This document shows positions 11,663-24,126 of a stretch of 64,000 nucleotides of DNA, in pieces (position 1 is the stretch's first letter; each line of letters begins with the position of its first letter). The DNA comes from Paragordius varius (taxonomy: Eukaryota; Nematomorpha). The stretch spans positions 9,610,001 through 9,674,000 of the forward strand of contig OZ176053.1 in assembly GCA_964247055.1 (NCBI GenBank), read 5' to 3'. The notes under the pieces were generated by a model that worked only from the letters and a program-made list of their open reading frames with translations, ran no database searches and had not been told where the DNA came from. The position numbers were made by a program, and so were the translations under genes.

Positions 11663-14600
11663 TTAAATTAATATAAGTATAATAAACATACATGAAAAAT
11701 CGGAAACGTATTGGCAAGATATGTCCTTTTGATTGTTATGCACCACTTGTAATGTCATGGAATAATTTCCAGGCTGTATATTCTTTACGAAGAAGCTTGT
11801 ATTGTCATTCTAAAATATTTGATAGCCATCACTTAAGCAAAAGAGAATTTTACCTGTAAGGAATTAGTTAAATGGAAGTTTTGTGGGCCGGTTATATCCA
11901 AAATGGCTGAGTCGTTGACATTCCAAATCTCAGGCAAATCATAAGCGATAAATAAATTTGAATCATTTACAGCCCAAATATTATAGCTTTGAAGACAATG
12001 GCTTGATACTTTTCGATCAAAACAATTTCCTTTTTCCACTACTGCAATTAAAATTTAGATTCAAAATTATGCATATAAAATCAAAGGGATGCCCAGATTC
12101 ACCTATATTTATTTTAAAAATTTAAAAATGAATAAACCCACGATTTTAAAATAAAAGTTTTAATCATATAATATTTATATTTTAATATTGCAATAGATTA
12201 AAAATAATGGTGTTTTGTCATGCTTATATTTTATATATAACCAGCTTTTATGATATGCTAAATTACATCTGTTTTATCATTGATCGTTTATGTTATGACA
12301 TCTCGTTCGCATATGTGACCGCTTTCAAAAAATAGCCAAAATTTTTTACATATGTTTATACCATGTTCGACAATCATAATATTATGCTAATAATAAATAT
12401 TGAAATGTGAGATAATGTGAAATTTGTAAGAATAGGATTATTTTTAACTGGTTTTCATAAATTTTATGTTTATATACTAAATATTTTTTATTTAGTTGCA
12501 TAAATTAGTGACTGGCCATGATATACTCAGATCAGACCGATCATTATTATGTACGGATCAAATTTCAACCATAGCGAATGGATACATTTCAACCTTAAAT
12601 ATCTATATTATAAACTGATAGTCCAGCAATTATAGTACCTGTGTTTGGGACATCAATTTGAATGAAATAGCAGTCTTCACTTTGGTTTATTAGCGATGAA
12701 GTCAAATTTGCGTTAAATATAACACTATGAAATATTGTTGGATCACCATTTTGAGACTTATTTAGAGGTGCTATAAAATTAGTATACGCATATATACCTT
12801 CTGGGTGCATTGAAGCGTTAATGGGAATCTTAATTACATAGCTTGTAACTAATAATGTAAATTTTTATCATACTATTTTTTACGGGATCACCTAATATAA
12901 TAAAATATGTAAATATATAAATAAATATGGCTTGAGTCTAAAAATGCCGTTTTTAAAGGCATTTATGACTATGATTGTAACCACGCTCAAAAATAATTAT
13001 AAAACTTTTAAAATAGGCAAATTGATATTGTCAAATTGCAATTTATTAATTATAATTAATTTTTTCCATACACAATAAAAGTGAAGCTCAAAATTAAATT
13101 TTTCGCTAAACCAGTCGGTTCTATACCAAATATTTATATACATATATATATATATATATATATAATCATTGACTTAAATTATAAATATACCTTTCATGCT
13201 AATCAAACTATCATGGCTGTTGGATGCTATTTTGAGTGTTTTATTAAAATTTAATATAATAATATATAAATGTTTTACATGAATATGAAGTCTTTGTTGC
13301 ACCGATAATTGCACCAATCGCACCTAAATATAACTGTTTAATATTACCTCCGATTGCTGTTAACAAAATACCTAAAATAATTTACAAATTAAAAATGGTC
13401 TATAAAACCTCCGCCCATAACAATTCCTGAATGATTAATAAGTATTATTATTAAAATATACCTTTCCCAGCTTTAAAATTAAATATTATGATTATAACAT
13501 ATTTATTTTTAGATATTTGATTTACATACCCAATAATCCTATTTTTGCTATTTAAAGATATTTTATAGAATTATATGTAATAATACATCATATGAATAAA
13601 TCTCATTAATAGATGTACTTGTTACAGCCTTAAGGAGAGAGTTTTTTAGATCACCTGGGATTTTCGGGGGGTTGAAATTTTTAGGATTAGGGACTTTGGG
13701 TATTTTAGGTATCTTTGGTGCTATTATATATAAAAATCGATTTTTATATCCATTTTACTAAAAAAATCATAATCATTAAATTTTTATCCCTATTTAAACG
13801 GTAAGAATTAATTTCATTTAGTTTTAATAAAATAAAAAAATTAGATTTATCATATTCTTGGTTATTTTTTACGCAAACATTTTAAGCACCAAATATTTAT
13901 TTGAAATTAAAGTTCAAATTTGTAGCGAAAAAAGACCCTATTACAGCATCCATTTTATTGTTGGCCAATAGGTAATACAGTTGCGTGTAAGAGGTTAAAA
14001 AACTATTTTTTCCTATTATTTTTCACATTAAGACTTGGATACGACACATTCATTTTAGTCCTTTGATTCAAATTGGTGTAGTTTGATACCCCAGGCATGT
14101 GTTAAATTAATATGGAAATAACCGAAACCATGGCAAAAGTTTGCACTATAACATGAATGAGCCATAATATAAAAAAAATCATTGAAAAATACTTGATATT
14201 ACTTATTTTAAGGAAAAACCATAAGGTAAGAATTTAGTCAACATGACATGGGTGCATTAGTTAAATTAAAGTAGTACAAAATAAACCACTTTTTCTGTTT
14301 CTATCAAATTGTATGAGATTTAAATAAAAAATTCGCTTTTATTTTAGCTTAAAAATTAAATAATCATGTTATTTTGCAAAAATATTGGATTAAAATGGTG
14401 TGAAGGTAGTTTGATATGGAATTTTTTTTCAAAACTAAAATTTATTTAGATATTTCGGCTTATTTATATATCTTTAATTAAGATAGAAGCATTAATTAAA
14501 TTGGGACCGTTTCTTTCAGTAGTTTTTTAAAAAATCAACTTAAATATAGTCTAGGGTATTTAGATATACCAATTTGAATCAAAGTGTTAAATTGATGTTT

Positions 14601-16257
14601 TTGATTATGGAGAAGTTATATTTAATGCGACACGCTATATAACCAATTGGCCAACTATAAAGTGAATGGAACAAATATAAAGTGGGTACTGTATTATACA
14701 TAAAATTTTGATTTTTACAGATCAAACGTAAAGATATAGAGACAAATATTTTTTTCAAAAGACAACCATACCTTTGCATTAATATTTTCTATTGTAAATT
14801 ATATAATTGATTGTTTCCAATCATCTTGATTCCATCTATAAAAATAAATTTTAAAAGTATTGCAGTCTTTGAAAAAAATATTTGTCTTTATGTTTTTACA
14901 TTTTCTCTGTATAATTTCAATTTTTGCTGTATAATTGTTGGTATAAAAAATACACATACGCTTCTTATTTTTTTCTGTCTCCTTGCCCTCATTTGGATTT
15001 ATACGTGGTCCCTTCCCTAAAATATTAATTATAAATTATACATACTCATACTTAATCAGTATGCAAATCCTTGAAAAATAATTTATGGTAATTATGCATA
15101 CCGCTAGTGACTTAATTGATTTTAATTAGATTTCTAACTATTGATGTGCTTAAGGAGGGTTTAAACCTGGGATGTCAAACACACGGCCCTCCTAAATATT
15201 TCTTTGGTCCGCGATAAATTTCAAATACAAAATTTTACGTAATCCAAATAAAATTGATTTTTATAAACGATTTCGACTAATTTTTCGAATTTTGGTAAGA
15301 CCTAGCAAAAATAGTTAAAAATAGTAGTTTTTTTATGTTTAAAATTAATAAAATATTTGTTAATGCCCATATATTTTGCGACGGCATGTCGGATTTTCTA
15401 ATCCAAAAATTCGACCCGCGAAACCATTTGTGTGGCACACCACTGGTTCAAACGCTACGCGAACCTTTAAAGTTAAGAGGAGATATTATATGCTTTAATA
15501 TAAATATTCACTTTTAATAGATTTATATCTTAAGAGCTCGAAACGCTTTTATTGTATGGCTGAATTGTGTAAATTAATGGTAAATAAATTATATATTTGT
15601 AAATATATTGTATTTAGTCACTAAGAAAGGGATTGTTGGTTGCTTTTTTAGTACGCTGATTCTATAAGTACCCAATTAATTTTTTTTTATAATTTTATGT
15701 AAGGCATACCTGGATTTTCTTTTTCTGCCACTTTCTCCTTTTCAGTTTTATCGTTGGATGACCCCTGTTTCTTATCTAAGGATGTGTTGACCAATTATAA
15801 CCAAAGTTTATATTTAATGAATATCAACATTATCAAATCCATGAATATTGATTTATTTTACCCTCTTCTTTGGGGACATTTTCATTTGGTTGATTTTCTG
15901 AAACTTTTACTATCATAGAAACATAAATAATATCAAAAATTTAATAAGCCAAAAAAATATTTTTCAAATAGTTAAAAATATTATATTTAAATGTATAACT
16001 GTAATGATAATATTAGAAAACCTTAAATAATTAAGAAAACTCATTTTTAAAGCCAAATAAAAAAACTTTAAGATGCTACCTTTTTTATCATTCGTTTCTT
16101 CGTCAGAATCTTCGGGATGAGGTCTTTTGTTTTCGTTAGTGTTGGACGGTCCTGCATAAAAGTTACATCAAAGATTCTAACCTGGTTTCTCCTCAGATGG
16201 TCCAGCTTTCGGTTCTGTTGGTTCTTCTAATTCTTCGTCGCTTAAAACATCAGCCAT
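11663..16257 (-). CDS. Gene A, 15-exon micro-exon membrane protein (pair of B)
   Basis: The function is not recognised. Exons on the minus strand: 16257-16182, 16151-16080, 15897-15862, 15775-15710, 13720-13655, 13538-13530, 13470-13462, 13426-13409, 13371-13348, 13323-13279, 13226-13191, 12848-12798, 12770-12639, 12041-11854, 11809-11663 (324 codons). Every internal junction is phase 1 except the last (phase 0). The protein starts MADVLSDEE. An acidic region (ENVPKEEG) is followed by a Lys/Pro linker (KIPKIPKVPNP). Six exons of 9-45 nt then build a Gly-rich hydrophobic segment (GIVMGGILLTAIGAIGAIIG), probably one membrane helix. The C-terminal domain has many NXS/T sites and reads DCYFIQIDVPNTG and GNCFDRKV. 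Positive charge before the helix and glycosylation sites after it suggest type II topology. Introns include sizes of 24, 27 and 30 nt. Gene B shows the same exon pattern, the main support for this model. The smallest exons need cDNA. Confidence 0.75.
13138..13163. repeat. TA dinucleotide repeat
   Basis: A simple (TA)n tract lies in an intron of gene A. Similar tracts occur at 19584-19616, 21648-21666, 34305-34325, 42418-42437, 47259-47306 and 57268-57290, often at the edges of transposon copies. Confidence 0.9.
13279..13538 (-). other. Micro-exon run of gene A coding the hydrophobic segment
   Basis: Five exons of 9, 9, 18, 24 and 45 nt follow one another (13538-13530, 13470-13462, 13426-13409, 13371-13348, 13323-13279), all phase 1 at both ends. 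Each starts after AG and ends before GTATGT, GTATAT, GTTTTA, GTAATA or GTAAAA. Gene B has 18, 9, 18, 24 and 45 nt at the corresponding place. Any exon could be skipped without shifting the frame, so splice variants with shorter hydrophobic segments are possible. Confidence 0.65.
14029..14589 (-). repeat. MITE-1 copy, reverse orientation, in a gene A intron
   Basis: It runs from TAAGACTTGGATACG to AAAGTGTTA and carries the family markers TGGGACCGTTTCTTTCAGTAG and CATGGCAAAAGTTTGCAC in reverse. It sits in the 2-kb intron between the Lys/Pro-linker exons of gene A (15710 to 13720). Confidence 0.65.
15166..15446. repeat. hAT-type MITE (GGCCCGC family), degraded
   Basis: The left end resembles CTGGGATGTCAAACACACGG and the right end GCGAAACCATTTGTGTGGCA. 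It matches the better copy at 52119-52395, which begins CAGGGGTATTCAACATGCGG and ends with CACCCCTG. No coding sequence is present. Confidence 0.55.
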
Positions 16258-16519
16258 TCTTCTCAAATCTTTCCAGTAAATATATGAAAAAATAAGGATA
16301 AACTTATAATTTTGTAACTTAATATATGATTAAATTTATTAATCATAATTCTTCTCACAATATAAACTCCTGTTGAAAACACTTTCTCTTGTTTCAATAT
16401 ACTAAAACATCCTCATATAAATAACTATATATAATTGAAAATAAAAGAATCGAAGCTAAGAACTTCAAAAGAGGGAAGCGGTATTTGGAAAATTAAACAA
16501 TCCAGTTTAACTAATTATT

Positions 16520-16790
16520 AGGTGTAGTGTGATATTTTTCCCCATCCGCCTATTCCCCTGACCTGCGCCATCTGACTATTACTTCTACACATCAATGGGA
16601 CACCGGCTCGACTTCACTAATTTAGAGAATGTTAAAAAATGGCTTGACGCAGGGTTTGCCGCAAATTACAATCAGTTTTTATGGCATGGAATATTACCTG
16701 AAAGATAGGCATGTGTGGAAGCCGTTGGACATATTTTAAATAAATACCTCTTTAAAATTTGTCACAAAAAACCGCTAAAGACTTATTGTT
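16520..16790 (+). mobile_element. Mariner-type relic, 3' part only
   Basis: The translation shows the end of a mariner transposase: a PPYSPDLAPSD-like stretch degraded to a form with APSDYYFY, then ENVKKWLDAGFAANYNQF, then a GILPER block near 16690 like the family's IEKLPERW motif. The 5' two thirds are absent. It lies between genes A and D. Confidence 0.7.
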
Positions 16791-17118
16791 TTATTTGGTT
16801 GGTAATGCATTATTCAAAACTGCAATGAATCGAAACCAAAATATTGGTGTTTGGGGAAGCTTTCGAACAATATACTATATTTAAGTAAATTTGTTAAAAA
16901 CTTAACGGTAACTATTTCAAATGATAATGCTAAAATAAAAGACAATGTTTTGATATATAATAGTTAATGAAATACTTACGTTTGGAAAATTTTTTAAAAA
17001 TATTATATTGTTTATCACAAATATTATCAAAGTTATATAACTTTAGTGTGGATAGTATACGGTTAGATTTTAAATTTTTCATAATTTATATTGATGTGTT
17101 TGTTCAGGGCTAATTAAA
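16791..17118. other. Spacer between genes A and D
   Basis: AT-rich sequence. A short stretch at 16810-16850 with AAAACTGCAATGAATC resembles one at 33215-33235 in an enolase intron, so it may belong to an unclassified dispersed repeat. I see nothing else. Confidence 0.3.
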
Positions 17119-20100
17119 TCAATTATAATTATTATTAAGTTTTTGCTTTGCTGTCTTGGTTAAATCGATAATTCGTAAATTAGCTAAGGCTCTACGTTTG
17201 CTGACTTCAAACTCGCGATTAGATATTAACGGGTTGCTGTTTTTTTTCATGGGTGGAGTAAAGTGCTCAATTATATTTTTTTAACAAAGAAAATAGTTTG
17301 GACCACTTAAAACATTAACTTATTAATTTCGAAAAATGCCTCAAAACATTTTAAAAAATTGATAAAAAAACATTTCAAAAATATTTTGTTACTCTAATCA
17401 GATAATAAAATCACAACTTATATTTTAACGATTTTTTACCAGATTTTACAGCTGTTAATTCAAAAATGAAACTCCACTGTGATCCGAGCATTGATAAATG
17501 AACAATATATATTACTGAAGTTTAATTGGGTTTTCATTTTCAGAAGCTTTAAGTATTTTTTTAGCCCTTTTATAAGCTAATTCTCAAAATTTGCAGTATT
17601 ATCTTCAAAATAAATATCAAATTTTATAATCCAAATGGCCAGGTTTGGAAAAATGTATCAAAGCCGATATACATTTTAAATAAAAATTTTAAATAGCGAA
17701 TTAATAAATATTTCGTAAAAAAATAATAAAAATTATATATGCCATAGTAAGTTTTACCGTTATTGTTATTAATATCTGAAAATATAATTACCTCTTTGCA
17801 ATCCTTCAGCAGCTAATATATTGATTATTTATTTTAAATAAAAGGAATCGAAAATAAAACAGTAAAACCTCTATTTGCAAACACCCATTTTTCTTACATA
17901 TTTAAACAATTTTTTTTTTAAATAATGATGTTAAATTAAAAATATATCTTTAAAATCATTTATTAAGAAAATTTTGGATATAACCGGCGAAAAATTTATA
18001 TGACCATGATGAGAAGTTTTAAAGAAACACAAAATTAATTAAGGATTCGATTCTTACTGTCAAATACATGTTAACAAGCATTAGGTAAAAGAAACATTAT
18101 TACATTCAAAAGTTTAATTTTAATAAATAAAAGCAATTTTTTTAGGGTGTTGGGCCACACCGTATTTAAAGTTTTAACAACTTTTATATTATTGCCCTAA
18201 ATGGCACATTTAGTTCCCATTAAGCTGGATAATCATTATGGGAAGCTAAATATTTTATGTTATAATGATGTCAACTAAAGCATGTGTTTATTAAATTATA
18301 ATTTTTTTATATAAGCTCCGAAAATTTAGCATATGTATATTCAAATTTTCAAATTAAATGTTTTCGTAGATCATAAAGACTTATGGTATTTACAAAATTA
18401 TATTATGGTAATATATATTTTTTGTAAAAGAATTCTTCCTACATTCAATGAAATATGATAAATCACTACACTACGTCCAAAACAGGCGGCAATGTATCAA
18501 TATTATCATAATGCTTTTGGTTTTGGGGCTTACGACTGATATAATAAAGCTATTTGCACTTTTGTGAAAAGTGTTCCATATCAGAAAATGGCGAAATTTG
18601 AGCACATTTTTAAAAAAAAATTTGGTGAAAGATGAATGCTTTATTCCAAAAATTATCACTAATTTTATCAAAAACTTTTTATAAAAAGCAAAACAATATT
18701 TTTTAAAAAAATTACTTTTTATATATAAGCTTCGAAAATTCCAAATTTTTTTGCTTTTCTAAAATGGGCTAGTTCCCTTTAAATAGATGCAATAATGTAG
18801 GATTGCGCGATAAAAATTTTAGATATATACTATGTTTTGAATTTAAAAAATATTATTGATATAATGCAAAAATTTAAATTTTAGCAAAACTTTGTTGGAG
18901 CGTACTTTGGACTATTTTGAGGCATGATGGAAACGGTAAAAGCTTTTAAATATTATAAAAACAAATTTCTATAGATTTTGATGATGTTGAACTCTATGGC
19001 TGCGAAATAATCAGGCTCTATTGCTGAATTATTGTAAAATAACTTAATTTAAATTTAACAATTAAGACTAACAAATATTTTAATCAAAATTCTGAGGTGA
19101 TAGAAATGGTTAGGATCATCAATTATATAGAAAAAGTGTTTTTATAATATCTTAAATCGTTTTACCGTTTCCATCAGTATGTAGTACGCTTCATCAAAAT
19201 TTTGGTAAAAATATTTTTAAAAATTTTGCATTTTTAAAAATAATTTTTTTATGTCAAAATTTAGCATATATTTAAAAATTTTATCGCGCAATCCCGGCAT
19301 ATTTGCGTTTGTTTTAAGTGAACTAGCCCACTTTAGAAGAGCGAAAAATTTGGAGCTTTTGGAACCGACATCTAAAAATTAAAATTTTTAAAATTATTGT
19401 TTGCTTGTTATAGGTAGTTTTTAGTGATATATTTTAAAATGAAGCTTTTAGCTTTCACCAAATAAAAATTTAAAAAATGTGCGCAAATTTTGCAATCTTT
19501 TGATACGGCACTTATACCAAAAGTGTAAATGACTCGTAAGGGCCAACACCATGATAATCCAAATACAATTTCCTATCGAATATATATATATATATATTAT
19601 ATATATATATATATATCGATTAGATTTGTAAATTTGTATTTTTATGAATCATATAAACTTTGTGTTGGAGTTAATTAATTATCTGGTGATAACTGTAAAG
19701 ACTGAAAACGTGGTTATTTATATTTAACCTACCCATCCTTAATTATGATTAATGCAGACATATCCTTATACTAAAAATGTACATTACCTGCTGCGAAATC
19801 TTCAGATGTTATACCTAAAAAAGTAAAAATTGCATAATTTACTTGATACATCATCCAACCACTGGTCAACATCTATAAAGACAACCTTTCAAATTATAAT
19901 TGATACCGTTTGCTTGCGCTATGATATCTAAAAACGATAATTAATTTAAGATTATTATTATATGTTACCAACCTTGATTTTGGTCCACTTGATCTAAAAA
20001 ACATAATATAATGCGTTAAAATATTTAATCAATATTGAATTTTATTAAAAATTTTCATTATTAGTGCCTGTTACAAATACCTAAAAATGTTTTAGTTAAA

Positions 20101-21322
20101 TATTTTATATCACGAATCCAAAATTTATGGAAGCAATGTTTAAAAAAATTATCTTGTTTTTCTGTTAAGATTAAACATATTAATTTTTAAATAAAAATGA
20201 TTACACATGTAGACACTATTTGATATTATTTAAAAAATTATAATATACTAGAATATAAGATCTATTAAATGAATATTTTTTTATGTTTAGGTCATCAATG
20301 TTATTGTGCAACTTTTTTCAATGGTTTCAGTTTGTTCCATATTTTTAAACAATTTTCAAAAGACTAAAATTAATGTGTTGTATCCAAGTAATTAGGATAA
20401 CACCAGTTTGATATATAATATTTTTTATTATATTAAAAAATTAAAATAGAAATAAATTTTTTTCCACCAAATTTGCTTTTCTGCAAAAAGCGTCATAATG
20501 TGAATTAGCCTTATTACATTTGCCCCGCATTATGAGAAATAATCAACTTTTAATTGAATCAAATAAATTGCTTATACTCCAGTCAGGCGGTGGTGTCGAT
20601 ATAGCATCATTTACTTCTGGCATAGGGCTTAAAGGTTGTACCATATCATTATACATTTCATCTAATATGTTTTGGACAGTATTTTCAACACTCTCATTAT
20701 CATTTTCTTCCACCTCTAAGCGACGCAAAAAGAAAAATACAAATCATAATTAAATTTTTGAATTTTCATATTTATAACGCATTTAATTTAGAAACAACAC
20801 AGACTATCTTTATTGGTTATAAATATTGGCATAATAATATTTACCGAACGATAAACCTTCAAAAATGTATAAACTTAAAACGGTTTAAAGGTTAACGTAT
20901 TTGTTTAAAAGTATTTCTAGCTGTTTTGTCACCAAAATTATATTTTATAAATAAAAACTAAATCAAATAAAAAACATTTATCAGCAACTAAGAAAAATGG
21001 TGTGAAAAATAAGGTTCGAATGCAAATGTGTTACTATTAAGGTATAAGATATTTCTCATTTTAAATCAATATTTGTGTAACCTAGAAAAAATATAACCTT
21101 CAACTTCATCTACTTCATCATCGGTAGAATAGTCGTCTTTATTGAGAGTTAATCAAATTCGATTAAATAAAAACATTGTAAAATATATTTTTTAAACGAT
21201 GAGCAAAAATCATCGATAAAATGCACTTAGACATATCTTGAAGTAGAAAAATATAAATGTTTTAAAATTAATTATCAAAATAATTTAAAAGTATATTTTT
21301 CTTACCATCGTCAATGAATCTC
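17119..21322 (-). CDS. Gene D, micro-exon acidic protein with basic C-terminus (pair of C)
   Basis: The function is not recognised. Supported minus-strand exons: 21322-21306 (tentative), 21136-21098, 20715-20578, 19993-19973, 19927-19886 and/or 19872-19843, 19814-19788, 17812-17792, 17775-17758, 17576-17516, 17236-17119 ending in TGA. Almost all are phase 1 at both ends; the last intron is phase 2 and still joins in frame (CA plus C). The N-terminal part is very acidic (STDDEVDEVEG, NDNESVENT) and ends in STPPPDW, matching DEPPPEW of gene C. The C-terminus is basic and probably helical (AYKRAKKILKASENENP, then REFEVSKRRALANLR). There is no membrane segment, so a cytosolic or secreted soluble protein is likely. 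No start codon was found, so the 5' exon is missing. A large foldback element sits in the intron between 19788 and 17812. Confidence 0.55.
18469..19618. repeat. Foldback-1 palindromic element, copy 1
   Basis: The two halves are inverted copies of each other. The left arm has CACTACGTCC, TATCAGAAAATGGCGAAATT, GGATTGCGCGATAAAAATTT and GGCATGATGGAAACGG; the right arm repeats these inverted (TTTTATCGCGCAATCCCGG, CCGTTTCCATCA). Arms are about 500 bp around a short unpaired centre. There is no ORF. Other copies: 28516-29706, 37723-38920, 50195-50980 (interrupted), 53440-54490, 57911-59044. Best-preserved termini read CACTGCGTCC flanked by TA, as in Tc1/mariner-type foldback elements. Confidence 0.75.
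20270..20395. repeat. MITE-1 fragment (right end)
   Basis: The sequence contains GTCATCAATGTTATTGTGCA and ends with GTGTTGTATCCAAGTAATTA, the family's right end. Only the last quarter of the element remains. It lies in an intron of gene D. Confidence 0.5.
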
Positions 21323-21799
21323 CTAACTTTTTACATACATATATATATCGTTTAAAGAATATAATAAATGTTATCCTGATTTGACACATAAAAATTATTT
21401 TTTTAAAAAATATAATTAGTACCGAAGGGCCAGGCGTCTACAAGATATATTGGAGTTTAATAGTAGTTTATGTAGGACCTGAAAGAAACAATACAAGAAC
21501 CAAAGAACATAATTATTTAAAAAATCTAATAAAGGTAAAGTTTACATTATGACCATTCAATTGATTTGAAAAATGTATTAAAATTTAAAATTGCAAAGAA
21601 CTAATCATCTACAAAGATATTAATTTGAACAGAGACGATGGATATGTTATATATATATATATATATCGATCGCGAAATTTTTTTTATTGAAAACCAATTT
21701 ATGCAATAATATTAATTAAATATTTTTAGGGTCTTATCACTTCAATACCAATTGGGAGTGGCGCGACATGATAAAATAAATGATTAAAAAGGGCAGAAA

Positions 21800-22190
21800 C
21801 ATATATAATGGAATATTAAAGCATATATAAAAAATATATAAATCAGCTTTTAGTTTAAAAATTTCCATATCAAACAACTTTGACGCCATTTTAGTACTTG
21901 TCCTATTTAAGATTCTACCGCTAAAATCAATGTAATTTGTTTATTAGAATCCTATTTTAATTTTTAACAGAAACTATGATATTTGCATTATTTATCTCAC
22001 ACACTCATGTTATGTTGTATAAATTTGGGCTTATTCCTAGAATAAGTATAAAGCCATTTTAGATGGTTCTATTTTACCTTTTGATGCCTGTATATTATAT
22101 GCGCTCAAACTTTAAAATGGTAATAAGTTCCATATTTTATAAAATTTTTGATTTAAAACAGGCCTGGGTTGCCAACTACCCCAATTGGAA
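21800..22190 (+). repeat. MITE-1 copy at the 3' end of gene E
   Basis: The family markers GCATATATAAAAAATATATA-like start, CAAACAACTTTGACGCCATT and ACAGGCCTGGGTTGCCAAC are present. Its right inverted repeat overlaps the last codons of the gene E model, whose stop codon (22176-22178) falls in the ACTACCCCAATT block. Confidence 0.55.
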
Positions 22191-24126
22191 TTGAATAGAC
22201 ATGATTTGTAGTAGAATGTAAAATGAATTTACAGTATTAAGATTATTATCCACATCTTCTTTATTAACCACTTGATAAAGATTCCCAATTTGTGGAATCG
22301 AAACTATGATTTTACCATTTAAATTTGACTATTTTAATAATTATTTTAATTTATACCTATGTCAAATTCAAACATTTTTATTAAATTAACACCTCTTTTG
22401 ACACGTTGGGTTTTTTGCTTGATCGTAACTCGATGAAAGCTGTCATTGCTATTTTTTCTTCTAGAGCCAACAATGTAAATGGAGTTATTGGGACAAACAG
22501 AAGTTATGACAAGCCCAGCATGTATTTTATTTAAATGTTCATATTCTACAATTTACAAAATTTATATTACAAAATATAATTTAACTATATTTGACATGAA
22601 ATTGGAAAAAAACTATACTTGGATCGTATATATTTAACACATAATTTTTTCTAGAATTCACTCTGGATACGTGGTAGGAAATTAACGGGGCTGTTATATT
22701 TTCTATGAATATTAAATAAATATAAGTTATTTTTCAGGTAAATTTTGTTTTCATATACCTTTAAGCAAAAAGGTTTTGCATATAGACCTAACATTCCGAG
22801 CATTTTGTTCCAGATCTTTATTAGATTAGATATGCATTTTTAATGTACCTTCCAAATCGGGATAAGATTTCTTGAGCGTAAATTTAATTTTCAGTTTCTT
22901 TGGAATGATTGCCGTTATATTGTATTTAATAGCTATATAATTTTTTAATTAATATGTAAATAATAAAATTTAAGCGTCCAATTGGCCTCTAATAAGTATA
23001 AAATTTTAGACAAATTCGATGCACTTAATTTCCAAAATAGTGTGGTAGCCTTAAAATATAAAAAATTAAACTAAACATCTATAGTATCTTGCTTAATTTA
23101 TCAAATATGGATGCCTTTATTTCAAATTCGTTATCAAAAGTAAAGCGTTATTGAGGTTTTGCCAAATTTTAGCGGTTTTTTGGTAACTACCATAAAAATT
23201 ATTCAAATTTATCAATAAACCTATTTTTAAAAATGTCTGTTCAGCTGTAGATGACACTTTAAAAAATAAAACTTTTTAAGGTTGTATATAGTTGCGAACA
23301 ATATTTGATTTTGCGCAATAAAACATTATTTTTGAAAGTTATTTAATACTTTCATGGTCGATTTTTAAGGGATTAATTATCACCATCATTGACACGTTTG
23401 AATAAAGTTTTTGGCGCAAAATATTTTCCAAAGGAATATTGGGATCTCGCCAAAAAATTACAGTATTTTTTTGATATAATTGGCCATAGGTTACATGATC
23501 AATAAAAACGGAAGGTGCATTAATGATTGTATACCCTAAAAACATTCAGAATATATAAAAAATCTGAAAGTTAATTAAATATTAGATTTGCAGTCTGGCA
23601 AAAAAAATAAATGCAGGAATTAATGATAGCAATTCGGAACCATGCATGTGTTTTTTTGACTGGTAAAAAAATAAACTGCTAGTGAATGCAGATTTATTGT
23701 TCAGTCATCATTGCACAATTATAACACATGTTGTAAAAACAAACGAAATTAACCGTTTAATTTTGTTTTTTTAGGTCATAAATATATTAATATAATAAAA
23801 ATTAAATCAGATTTAATAATTTTAAATTTATTACTTTAAACTTAAGTTTTTGAAGTGATAAACATATGTTTAAAAGTTTTTTACATATTAATATTTTTAT
23901 AAGCGGTCACAGTTATAAATGTATTCTCAACCGCGTCACACTTCAAAATAATGTAAATTTTAACTTAAAAGAATTAAAAATCCTTCTTAGACCTAAAAAA
24001 TAAAAAAGTGACTATAACTGTATATTCTTTAATCAATGTTTTAAAATAATTTTTTATTATCATTAATAGGTTACCTCTTACGGAGAGTATTAGCGACACC
24101 AGAATAGGAAAGAACATGTTTGCCAT
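22176..24126 (-). CDS. Gene E, secreted protein with signal peptide (pair of G)
   Basis: The function is not recognised. Minus-strand exons: 24126-24075, 23535-23350, 22932-22849, 22702-22619, 22545-22357, 22303-22176 ending in TAG (240 codons). All introns are phase 1. Exon 1 reads MANMFFPILVSLILSVRG, a clear signal peptide without other membrane segments, so the product should enter the secretory pathway. Later exons alternate hydrophobic and polar residues and carry NIT and NNS sequons (KYNITAIIPKKLKIKFTLKK, SRKNYVLNIY, GLVITSVCPNNSIYIVG). Gene G repeats the 84-nt exon exactly in length (NRKNYVFKFY) and the following exon (GLAITYHIPHKRYVA). It is the first gene of block 1, just upstream of D. 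The last 20 or so codons run into a MITE, so the true 3' end may differ. Confidence 0.65.

Noticed and set aside
22741-22769. Possible 29-nt exon in gene E
   Set aside because: Its length is not a multiple of three, it breaks the frame, and skipping it gives a phase-1 join identical to the exon series in gene G.
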